This document shows positions 50,661-58,072 of a stretch of 64,000 bases of DNA, piece by piece. The notes under the pieces are model-generated. The model worked only from the letters and a program-made list of their open reading frames with translations, did not search any database and was not told the DNA's origin. The position numbers were made by a program, and so were the translations under genes. This DNA comes from CAYQQR01 sp964420035 (GTDB taxonomy: Bacteria > Bacteroidota > Bacteroidia > Bacteroidales > SM23-62): assembly GCA_964420035.1 (NCBI GenBank), contig CAYQQR010000018.1, forward strand, positions 1-64,000, in the 5' to 3' direction. Within the stretch, counting starts at the first letter, position 1; the number at the start of each line of letters is the position of its first letter.

Positions 50661-52570
50661 CTTTTCGCCTTCGCCCGCTGCTGCTTCTGCAACTCTACCA
50701 TTCGCTGCTGCCACCTGGATTTCTTTTTAGGGGTCTTTTTATTTTGCTTGGCCTTTATCCTGGCATGCAGTTCCTCTTCATTGATCAGCCGTTTGGATAA
50801 CTGGTTCTGAATGAAGGTGATCAGGTTGGCCAGGAAATAATAATACGTCAGACCCGCTGAGAAATTATTCAGGATGAGCATGAACATGATGGGCATGATG
50901 TACATCATCCCTTTCATGCCGGGCATTTGCGAGGATGACATACTGGCCTGGTTGGTGAACCGCATGGTTGCGATGGTAGATACCGTCATCAGCAGGGTAA
51001 AGAGGCTCACATGGTCGCCATAGAGGGGAATATTGAAGGGCAGATCCAGGATGGAATCATAAGTGGACAGGTCCTCAGCCCACAGGAACTTTTCCTGTCT
51101 CAGCTCTATGGAAGTAGGAAAGAACCGGAACATGGCAAAGAGTATGGGCATCTGAAGCAACATGGGAAGGCAGCCACCCATGGGGTTGATCCCTGCCTTC
51201 TTGTAAAGGGCCATGGTGGCCTGCTGCTTTTCCATCTGTTTTTCCTTGCCGAACTTCTCGTTGATGGCATCGATCTCCGGTTTCAGGGCCCGCATCTTGG
51301 CCTGAGCCAGGTAAGACCTGTGGGTCAGGGGATACAGTACAATCTTTATAATGATGGTCAGGATCAGGATGATGATCCCGTAATTTCCGATGAAGTTATT
51401 CAACCAGTTAAAAATAGGAATGATCACCCAGCGGCTGATGGAACGGCTTATGAAGCCTCCCAGGTTGATGAGCTGGTTCATTTCCGCACCATATGATTTG
51501 AGGATCTGGTAGTGGTTGGGACCGTAATACAGCGAGAAGGGAAGCTCATATTCGGGTGCAGACTCGTAGGGAAAACCTATGACCGCGTGAAAACGCTTCA
51601 GATAGGGACCTTCTTCGAATTTGTCTGCAACCAGTTTGGCATTCGACATGAGCCCATCCGATCGCAATACCGAGGAGAAGAATTGTTGTTTGAAAGCGAC
51701 CCATTCCAGCCGGGTGCCAATCACCTCTTCCTGGGTTTCTTTGTTCGACCGGCCACGGAAATGTTCAACGTCATCCTGGTAGTGCTTATAAAAAAGGTTG
51801 GTATAATTATTCTCATTTTGCCGGCCACGTTCAAAAGACGGGGCATACACCTGCCAGTCAAAATCCAGGAAATTCGTGTTCTCATCGATAATATCGTCCA
51901 TATTCACCATGCGGATATTAAAATCCAGCATGTACTCCCCGGGCTTGAGGGTATATTCATAATCCATGTAGGCATCCGGTCCGGCCTGCAGCCTCATGGT
52001 AAGGGTCCGGGTTTGCTTTTCCACTCTGATGAAATCGGTACTTTCCCGGGGCCGGAAATAAAGGTTCTGTGTGGAAATAACTTTATTACTGGCGTAGAAA
52101 TTCAGGCTGAAATTGTTGGAATCCCCTTCGAAAAGGATCAGGGGTTTGTCATCCCAGGTCCTGTAATTCTTTAGTTCAACGCGGTACGGCCGGCCGCCTT
52201 TTCTCGATACATCGAGCCTCATAAGGTCATTTTCCAGGGTGACCAGCCCATCCTCTCCTTGCGCGTTGGCCGCAAAAACGCCGTAGCGTTTTTTCAATGC
52301 TGTCGGATCCAGTTCCCGGTCAGGCGATTTGGTTTCTATACGATCCCGTCCAAAAGCTTGATCACCGGTTTCGGCATCTTCAGCCTCAGCGGTCTCCCTG
52401 CTAACTTCTTCCTCCGGCAGTTCCTCCTGTTCTTGGGCCTCAACACGTGCGATAGAATCCCGGACACGTTGCGCTTCCCGTATTTCTTCCCTGGAAGGCC
52501 GCGAAATAATACTGTAGATAATAAGGATTCCGGCTATTAGTATAATTCCTATGATGGTATTTTTGTCCAT
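50654..52570 (-). CDS. yidC: membrane protein insertase YidC
   Basis: The 638-residue protein has an N-terminal membrane helix (about 5-22), a large periplasmic beta domain (about 100-370), and the 60KD_IMP insertase core with helices about 395-420, 480-500, 530-550 and 565-590. The conserved segment is KMRALKPEIDAINEKFGKEK (about 435). It inserts membrane proteins with or without SecYEG. The C terminus is very basic, as is usual for ribosome contact. It lies 33 bases after pyrG, probably the same operon. Confidence 0.94.
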   Translation of the reverse strand: MDKNTIIGIILIAGILIIYSIISRPSREEIREAQRVRDSIARVEAQEQEELPEEEVSRETAEAEDAETGDQAFGRDRIETKSPDRELDPTALKKRYGVFAANAQGEDGLVTLENDLMRLDVSRKGGRPYRVELKNYRTWDDKPLILFEGDSNNFSLNFYASNKVISTQNLYFRPRESTDFIRVEKQTRTLTMRLQAGPDAYMDYEYTLKPGEYMLDFNIRMVNMDDIIDENTNFLDFDWQVYAPSFERGRQNENNYTNLFYKHYQDDVEHFRGRSNKETQEEVIGTRLEWVAFKQQFFSSVLRSDGLMSNAKLVADKFEEGPYLKRFHAVIGFPYESAPEYELPFSLYYGPNHYQILKSYGAEMNQLINLGGFISRSISRWVIIPIFNWLNNFIGNYGIIILILTIIIKIVLYPLTHRSYLAQAKMRALKPEIDAINEKFGKEKQMEKQQATMALYKKAGINPMGGCLPMLLQMPILFAMFRFFPTSIELRQEKFLWAEDLSTYDSILDLPFNIPLYGDHVSLFTLLMTVSTIATMRFTNQASMSSSQMPGMKGMMYIMPIMFMLILNNFSAGLTYYYFLANLITFIQNQLSKRLINEEELHARIKAKQNKKTPKKKSRWQQRMVELQKQQRAKAKRR

Positions 52571-52603
52571 TTGATCGGGGTCCGCATGGACCGGTATAAT
52601 TAA

Positions 52604-54223
52604 TTACTTTACTTTCTTTTTCAGGTCTTTTACAGCTTTCACAAAACTGACAAACAAGGGATGGGGATTCATTACGGTTGAACTGTATTCAGGATGGAAC
52701 TGCACGCCTACATACCAGGGATGATCGTTCAACTCCATGATTTCGACCAGGTCGCTGTCTGGATTGATCCCCGTGGCTACAAAGCCGTTTTTTTGAAAAC
52801 CGACCAGGTAGTCATTATTAAACTCGTAACGGTGCCGGTGCCTTTCCTTAATCATGGTCTTGCCATAAGCCTTATGCACTTTTGAGTCTTCAACGATACG
52901 GCAGGCATAGGCTCCGAGGCGCATGGTTCCGCCTTTCTCCGTTACGCCTTTTTGCTCTTCCATCAAATCAATTACCGGGTGGGGTGTTTTGGGATTGATC
53001 TCTGTTGAGTGGGCCTTTTCAAGCTGTATCACATTGCGGGCAAATTCGATTATGGCGCATTGCAGACCCAGGCAAATTCCCAGGAAAGGGATGTTATGTT
53101 CCCGTGCATACTTCGCCGCCCTTATTTTCCCGTCGATGCCCCGCTCACCAAAGCCCGGTGCCACCACCATTCCCTCGGCGTCGCCAATAAACTCCTCAAT
53201 TTCCCCATTCTCGATGTCTTCGGAATGAATACAGCGCGTTTCCACCTTGCAATCATTGGTGGCCCCGGCATGGATCAATGATTCCAAAATGGATTTATAG
53301 GAGTCTTGCAATTCAACATATTTTCCCACCAAAACCACCTTAATGCTGGTTCTGGGATTTTTGACCCTTTGAACGAATTGCCTCCAGGGCTTCATGTCGG
53401 GTGTTGCCGACTCGGAGATATCCAGCTTGCGGGTAACGATCTCATCCAGCTTCTCCTTCTGTAACAGCAGGGGCACCTCATAGATGGTAGACACATCAAT
53501 GGATTCGATTACGGAATCAATGTCCACGTTGCAGAACAGCGCCACTTTCTTACGCACATCACGGGTTAGTTTTTTCTCGGTGCGCAATACCAGGATATCC
53601 GGTTGAATCCCGGCTTCCAGCAACACCTTTACAGAATGTTGTGTAGGTTTGGTTTTCAGCTCCCCGGTTGAATTCAAAAAGGGTACCAGGGTCAGGTGGA
53701 TCACCAGGCAATTCTTCGGACCCTTTTCCCATTTCATCTGCCTGACGGCTTCAATGTAGGGCAAAGATTCAATGTCGCCTACCGTACCGCCAATCTCGGT
53801 AAGTACAATATCATAATGATGACGGGTTCCCAGTATCTGAACCCTCCTTTTGATCTCGTCGGTAATATGCGGGATCACCTGGACGGTCTTGCCCAGGTAA
53901 TCGCCCTTGCGCTCCTTGTTGATCACCGACTGGTAAATACGTCCGGTGGTCACATTATTCGCCTGGGAAGTGGGGGCATTCAGAAAGCGCTCATAATGTC
54001 CAAGGTCGAGGTCCGTTTCCGCTCCGTCTTCGGTTACGAAACACTCGCCATGTTCATAGGGATTCAGGGTACCGGGATCGACGTTGATGTAAGGGTCCAG
54101 TTTCTGTATGGTTACCGATAATCCTCTTTCCTGAAGCAACTTGGCCAGGGAAGCCGAGACGATTCCTTTACCCAGGGAAGAAGTAACGCCGCCTGTAACG
54201 AAGATATACTTGGTACCGGACAA
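52604..54223 (-). CDS. pyrG: CTP synthase
   Basis: The 539-residue enzyme aminates UTP to CTP. The N-terminal synthetase domain begins KYIFVTGGVTSSLGKG (P-loop) and holds TEIGGTVGDIES. The class I glutaminase domain has Cys 384 (GICLGLQCA) and the FHPEYSS His/Glu pair near the end. The start is a TTG at 54223: no in-frame ATG exists in the right place, and a clear promoter (TACATTTG) lies about 27 bases upstream. Confidence 0.96.
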   Translation of the reverse strand: MSGTKYIFVTGGVTSSLGKGIVSASLAKLLQERGLSVTIQKLDPYINVDPGTLNPYEHGECFVTEDGAETDLDLGHYERFLNAPTSQANNVTTGRIYQSVINKERKGDYLGKTVQVIPHITDEIKRRVQILGTRHHYDIVLTEIGGTVGDIESLPYIEAVRQMKWEKGPKNCLVIHLTLVPFLNSTGELKTKPTQHSVKVLLEAGIQPDILVLRTEKKLTRDVRKKVALFCNVDIDSVIESIDVSTIYEVPLLLQKEKLDEIVTRKLDISESATPDMKPWRQFVQRVKNPRTSIKVVLVGKYVELQDSYKSILESLIHAGATNDCKVETRCIHSEDIENGEIEEFIGDAEGMVVAPGFGERGIDGKIRAAKYAREHNIPFLGICLGLQCAIIEFARNVIQLEKAHSTEINPKTPHPVIDLMEEQKGVTEKGGTMRLGAYACRIVEDSKVHKAYGKTMIKERHRHRYEFNNDYLVGFQKNGFVATGINPDSDLVEIMELNDHPWYVGVQFHPEYSSTVMNPHPLFVSFVKAVKDLKKKVK

Positions 54224-54249
54224 TTTGTGTGCACTTTTTAATTAAAGGG

Positions 54250-54280
54250 CAAATGTAAGGAATTTCTCATTTTATTCAAT
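54250..54280 (-). promoter_or_regulatory. promoter for pyrG-yidC
   Basis: Minus-strand ATTG (54280-54277), a 19-base spacer and TACATTTG (54257-54250) form a good Bacteroidota promoter. It overlaps the 3' end of the DUF349 gene. Predicted leader about 23 bases. Confidence 0.6.
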
Positions 54281-56113
54281 TTCAAGATTATCAATCACCT
54301 CGATCTTATGTTCCAGGATACGGACATTTTTCCTGGCCCGCGCTATCTTGTCCTCAAATTCATTGATCATGGATTCGGCTTTTTTAGAATCGGCGAAAAA
54401 TCCCATGTTATTCTCCCATAAGGCAATATCATTTTTAAGCTGGGAAAGCTTGTTGATGAATTTTTCCCGTTCGCGCTTCAATTTCAGGTCAGCCCGGGGC
54501 TTTTGAATAATATTGTTGACCCGGGTTTTGAATTTCAGCATTTCTTTTTCCTCATCGGCGATGTCCAGATTATCCAGGTGTTTGTTTATGGCATCGGTAT
54601 AACGCTCCTGTATCTCATCTTTCTTATCCCGGGGTACAAATCCAATCTCCGACCACCGTTTCTGAAATTCGTTGATCTGTTCAAAGTTCTTTTTCAGATC
54701 ATCGCTAAGCTTAAAAGTCTCAATTTCTGTAATGAGTTTCTCCTTTTCTTCAAGGTTTTGTTTGTAGTTCTCACCAATATTGGCATGGTGCTTCGATTTT
54801 CTGTTGAAGAAATGGTCGCAGGCTGCCCTGAATCTTTTCCAAACCTGGTCTGATTGCTTTCGGGGTACCGGCCCGATCTTTTTCCAGTCTTTCTGTAGCC
54901 TGATCAGCTTATCGGTGGTCTCTTTCCAGTCGGCACTGTCCTTCAGGGCCTCGGCTTCCTCACACATCCGGGTCTTCTTCTTTAGGTTCTCCCGCTGCAG
55001 CTCCTTGTCCCTGGAATAATACTCACGCTTGGCCTGGAAAAATTTATCGCAGGCAGACTTGAAGCGGTCGTATATTTTCTGGTTATCCTTCCGGGGTGCA
55101 AAACCGATCTTTCTCCATTGTTTCTGAAGCTCCTTCATCTTTTCCGAGGCCTCTTCCCAATGTTTGGGAATACGGAATTCCCGTGCACGGATCTCTTCAG
55201 CCTTTTCGCACAGGGCCGTTTTATCGGCGAGGTTCTGCTTTTGCCTGGCTTTCAGGTCCTCCCAGTATTTCTGATGCCTCTTGTTGATGTCGCTGGTTGC
55301 TTCCTTGAAGCGCTCCCACATGGAAGAGCGGAATTCACGGGGTACCGGTCCGATCTCGCGCCACTGGTTATGCAGCTTCTGCAATTCCTTGAACGCCTTC
55401 AGAACATCCGGTTCATCCTGCAATTCTTCGGCCCGTTCGCGTAATTTGGTCTTGGCTTCAAGATTTTTCTTGAAATCGAGATCCCGCAGCTCTTTGTTGA
55501 TCTTGATATAATCATAGAACTGCTCAACATAAAGATTGTAGGTTGCCCAAAGGTCCTTTAAGCTCTGTTGGGGAACCATCCCTATGGCATACCATTCTTT
55601 CTGCAGTTCCCTGAATTCCTGGAAGGTCTTGTTGATGGATTCGTCGGTATTGATCAGGGCCTTGATCTTCTCAATGACCTCATATTTCTTCCTGAGATTA
55701 TCCTGCCTTTCCTGGTCCAGTTTTCTGTTAAGCTCAGCCTTCTTTTTCCTGTATTCTTTCAACAGCTCTTTCAAAACCTGCTCCTGTGGGTCCTCTTCCG
55801 GGTGAAAATCTTCCTCTTTACCTCCCGATGCAAGAAAGCGCGTTTTCTTTCTCTCGGTCTCTGTATTGAGTTTCTTATAGAAGTTAACCCGGATGACCTC
55901 CACTTCTTCCCGGATCTTCTGCACTTCGTTCTTTTCCAGAAGCTCCTTCAATCTGACCACCAACGATTCCCTGGACATATCCTGGTATCGGGATACATCC
56001 TTATCCCTTGCCCCGGATTCATCCCGGTTTCCCATTGGTTTCTTATCCTGATTCTGTGAATTCTGGGCATTCTCGTCTCCAGGAAAAGTATCTTTCTGAT
56101 CCTCCATAGTCAT
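54272..56113 (-). CDS. DUF349 repeat protein
   Basis: The 613-residue protein has an acidic, disordered N terminus (about 1-70) followed by five DUF349 helical repeats. The clearest signatures are LQKLHNQWREIGPVPREF, LQKQWRKIGFAPRKD, LQKDWKKIGPVPRKQ and FQKRWSEIGFVPRDK, each followed by W/F-x-RF-type residues. Function in Bacteroidota is unknown; the E. coli relative is YgjD-unrelated and poorly studied. It is cytoplasmic. I start at the ATG at 56113 (a second ATG is at 56107). A strong promoter lies upstream. Confidence 0.82.
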   Translation of the reverse strand: MTMEDQKDTFPGDENAQNSQNQDKKPMGNRDESGARDKDVSRYQDMSRESLVVRLKELLEKNEVQKIREEVEVIRVNFYKKLNTETERKKTRFLASGGKEEDFHPEEDPQEQVLKELLKEYRKKKAELNRKLDQERQDNLRKKYEVIEKIKALINTDESINKTFQEFRELQKEWYAIGMVPQQSLKDLWATYNLYVEQFYDYIKINKELRDLDFKKNLEAKTKLRERAEELQDEPDVLKAFKELQKLHNQWREIGPVPREFRSSMWERFKEATSDINKRHQKYWEDLKARQKQNLADKTALCEKAEEIRAREFRIPKHWEEASEKMKELQKQWRKIGFAPRKDNQKIYDRFKSACDKFFQAKREYYSRDKELQRENLKKKTRMCEEAEALKDSADWKETTDKLIRLQKDWKKIGPVPRKQSDQVWKRFRAACDHFFNRKSKHHANIGENYKQNLEEKEKLITEIETFKLSDDLKKNFEQINEFQKRWSEIGFVPRDKKDEIQERYTDAINKHLDNLDIADEEKEMLKFKTRVNNIIQKPRADLKLKREREKFINKLSQLKNDIALWENNMGFFADSKKAESMINEFEDKIARARKNVRILEHKIEVIDNLEIE

Positions 56114-56151
56114 CACACCCGAAAATTAAGAGCAAAAATCGCAAACAGATA

Positions 56152-56182
56152 CGAAAATATAGATTAATACATATCGGACAAA
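56152..56182 (-). promoter_or_regulatory. strong promoter for the DUF349 gene
   Basis: Minus-strand TTTG (56182-56179), an exact 19-base spacer, and TATTTTCG (56159-56152) form the best -33/-7 pair in the window. Predicted leader about 35 bases. Confidence 0.7.
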
Positions 56183-56199
56183 GTTTTACTTAAAATAAA

Positions 56200-56238
56200 A
56201 AGTGGCTGCCCCGGGATCATACCCCCGAACAGCCACTT
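56200..56238 (-). terminator. rho-independent terminator after hsp20
   Basis: On the minus strand the stem AAGTGGCTG/CAGCCACTT (9 bp) encloses a CGGG/CCCG inner pair, and is followed by TTTTTATTTT. It lies 24 bases after the hsp20 stop, between that gene and the DUF349 promoter. Confidence 0.85.
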
Positions 56239-56261
56239 CCAACTGAACCTAAACCAAACGA

Positions 56262-56711
56262 CTATGAAATCCTGACCTCTTTCCTTATGCTTTGTGCTTC
56301 TGCACGTTTCGGAATGTTAACGCTCAAAATGCCGTCTTTGTATGTGGCACTGATCTTATCCGCATCAGCACTCTCAGGAAGGGTAAATCTTTTTTCAAAA
56401 GCTCCGAAGTCGAACTGGCGGATACAATAGTTCTCATCCTCACCGGATTCTTTGTTTTCTTCATTGATCCTGGAAATGGTCAATACACGATCATCAACAT
56501 CAATGTTCATATCTTTCTTGTTAATGCCGGGCACAGCCATGTCAATTCTGAAATCCTTATCTCCTTCATAAATGTTAACGGCAGGACTGTTCTGATAACC
56601 GCTGCCATAGGAAGGTGTTCTGAGAAAATCTTCCATCCGGTTAAAAAGATCGTCGTTGCGATGCCAAACCGAAGGACTGAATCCTTTGTTTCTTATCTTT
56701 AATACAGTCAT
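56262..56711 (-). CDS. small heat-shock protein, Hsp20 family
   Basis: The 149-residue alpha-crystallin-type chaperone has a typical ACD: SPAVNIYEGDKDF at its start (about 42), AVPGINKKDMNIDVDD (about 60) and DGILSVNIPK (about 125), ending with a short tail that includes the VRI anchor. Such proteins hold unfolding proteins during heat stress. It has its own terminator. No heat-shock promoter element is recognisable. Confidence 0.93.
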   Translation of the reverse strand: MTVLKIRNKGFSPSVWHRNDDLFNRMEDFLRTPSYGSGYQNSPAVNIYEGDKDFRIDMAVPGINKKDMNIDVDDRVLTISRINEENKESGEDENYCIRQFDFGAFEKRFTLPESADADKISATYKDGILSVNIPKRAEAQSIRKEVRIS

Positions 56712-56818
56712 GATTCTAAGTTTTATGTTTTATGCTATTTATGGAAACTGTTCCTTTAAGGTCAATTCTCATGCCAGCGAATCAGTTATGTCATTTTGTC
56801 TGCATTATGGTCCCCGGA

Positions 56819-56835
56819 CATGCCATAATGGCATG
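56819..56835. repeat. inverted repeat upstream of trmD
   Basis: CATGCC and GGCATG flank ATAAT, 23 bases before a TACATTTG box. It may be a regulatory site, or chance. Confidence 0.4.
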
Positions 56836-56857
56836 CTGCAACAAGAACTACATTCAT

Positions 56858-56865
56858 TACATTTG
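56858..56865 (+). promoter_or_regulatory. candidate -7 box for trmD
   Basis: TACATTTG is a perfect TAnnTTTG and ends 8 bases before the ATG. If used, the leader would be about 5 bases. No TTTG sits at -33. Confidence 0.4.
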
Positions 56866-56873
56866 CAAGTACC

Positions 56874-57542
56874 ATGCGCGTTGACATCATAACGGGCCTA
56901 CCGGAACTTCTGCTCTCCCCGCTGGGTCACTCTATTGCAGACCGGGCAGTGAAGAAGGGATTGGTAGAGCTTCAAGTGCACAATCTCAGGGATTATACAC
57001 GGGACAAGTACCGGAGCATCGACGATTATGCTTTCGGCGGTGGGGCCGGTATGGTTCTGATGATCGATCCCATATACCGGGTTCTTGAAAAGCTCAAGTC
57101 GGAACGCTCCTACGATGAGATCATATACACCAGTCCGGACGGGGAACCCTTTACCCAAAAAACTGCAAATGAACTTTCTCTAAAAAAGAACCTGATCATT
57201 CTCTGCGGGCATTACAAGGGGGTGGACCAGCGGGTGAGGGACCATTTAATTACCCGTGAGATCTCTATCGGGGATTACGTCCTGTCAGGCGGCGAGCTTC
57301 CCGCGGCTGTCATTGCCGATGCCATGATCCGGCTCATTCCCGGGGTGATCTCGGATGAAACCTCCGCTCTTTCCGATTCTTACCAGGACGGACTCATCGC
57401 TCCTCCGGTATATACCCGACCTGAGGACTATAAAGGATGGAAAGTCCCGAAAGTGCTGCTTTCCGGCGATCATAAGAAGATTGAGGAGTGGAGGCAGGAG
57501 AAAGCCGAGGAGCTGACGAGGAAGAAGAGACCGGGGATGTAA
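56874..57542 (+). CDS. trmD: tRNA (guanine(37)-N1)-methyltransferase
   Basis: The 222-residue SPOUT-fold enzyme methylates G37 next to the anticodon, preventing frameshifts. Motifs include MRVDIITGLPELL, DDYAFGGGAGMVL (about 50-62) and the trefoil-knot SAM site IGDYVLSGGELPA (about 130-143), with SALSDSYQDG later carrying the catalytic Asp. The C terminus is slightly short of the 240-250 residue average but complete. It is not in the usual rpsP-rimM-trmD-rplS operon. A -7 box lies almost at the ATG. Confidence 0.96.
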   Translation: MRVDIITGLPELLLSPLGHSIADRAVKKGLVELQVHNLRDYTRDKYRSIDDYAFGGGAGMVLMIDPIYRVLEKLKSERSYDEIIYTSPDGEPFTQKTANELSLKKNLIILCGHYKGVDQRVRDHLITREISIGDYVLSGGELPAAVIADAMIRLIPGVISDETSALSDSYQDGLIAPPVYTRPEDYKGWKVPKVLLSGDHKKIEEWRQEKAEELTRKKRPGM

Positions 57543-57566
57543 GGTTCCTGGGTTCCTAGGTTCCTG
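57543..57566. repeat. octameric array at the trmD stop
   Basis: Three units of GGTTCCTG/GGTTCCTA begin immediately after the TAA of trmD. They match the arms of the 40-bp palindrome at 16948. Confidence 0.65.
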
Positions 57567-57616
57567 AGTGCACGAGTTTGGATGGTTTTAATTTAGATTA
57601 TTCCTTTTACTTAACA

Positions 57617-57735
57617 CACCACCTCCACTTCGGAGAGGAAGAGAATTCGTAAATAATTAACATTCAATATATTACGAATTCCCCTCCTTCCCAAGGAGGG
57701 GTACTTTTTGCGACAGCAAAAAGGGGGGTGGTTGA
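57617..57735. repeat. MITE-like nested inverted-repeat element
   Basis: The outer ends CCACCTCC (57619-57626) and GGGGGGTGG (57723-57731) are nearly complementary. Inside are GAATTCGTAA/TTACGAATTC (57643-57652, 57672-57681), a 9-bp hairpin at 57681-57701 (CCCCTCCTT, loop CCC), and an 8-bp hairpin at 57704-57723 (CTTTTTGC, loop GACA). There is no coding sequence. The hairpin at 8170-8194 looks like a relic of the same family. A non-autonomous mobile element is the best reading. Confidence 0.65.
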
Positions 57736-57799
57736 ATTACTGTTAGACATCAAATCTCCTAATTGAAAAGCAGAAAACTCATCTTATATGTTGTCTTCT

Positions 57800-57973
57800 C
57801 TAACGCAACACTTTCCGTACAAAGGCAACAGTAAAGTAGGACATCAGGAAGAGGCCGATGAATCCTTCGATGCCTGCCAGCCACTGACTGGCGCCCAGCG
57901 GGTAGTAGTCGCCATAACCGATGGTAAGGAAAGTGATGGCGCTGTAATAAATAGCTTTCCCCAGCAGGGACAT
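57800..57973 (-). pseudogene. remnant of a potassium channel (pore and last helix)
   Basis: The 57 codons from the ATG at 57973 give the pore loop and final helix of an Ion_trans_2 K+ channel: AIYYSAITFLTIGYGDYYPLG, with the selectivity filter TIGYGD, then a helix ending MSYFTVAFVRKVLR and a stop. There is an in-frame TGA six codons before the ATG. The phrase WNHDPGIP in the neighbouring frame (about 57975-58000) would precede the pore if one base were added, so a frameshift plus loss of the N-terminal helices seems likely. The AddB gene ends at 58073, leaving no room for the missing part. Confidence 0.7.
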
Positions 57974-58072
57974 ACCGGTATCCCTGGATCATGGTTCCAA
58001 TGCACTGGAAAGCCGAAAGTTACAAATTTTGACATGCTCTGCCAAGCAACTTTTCGCAAGGCTTTTGTCAAT

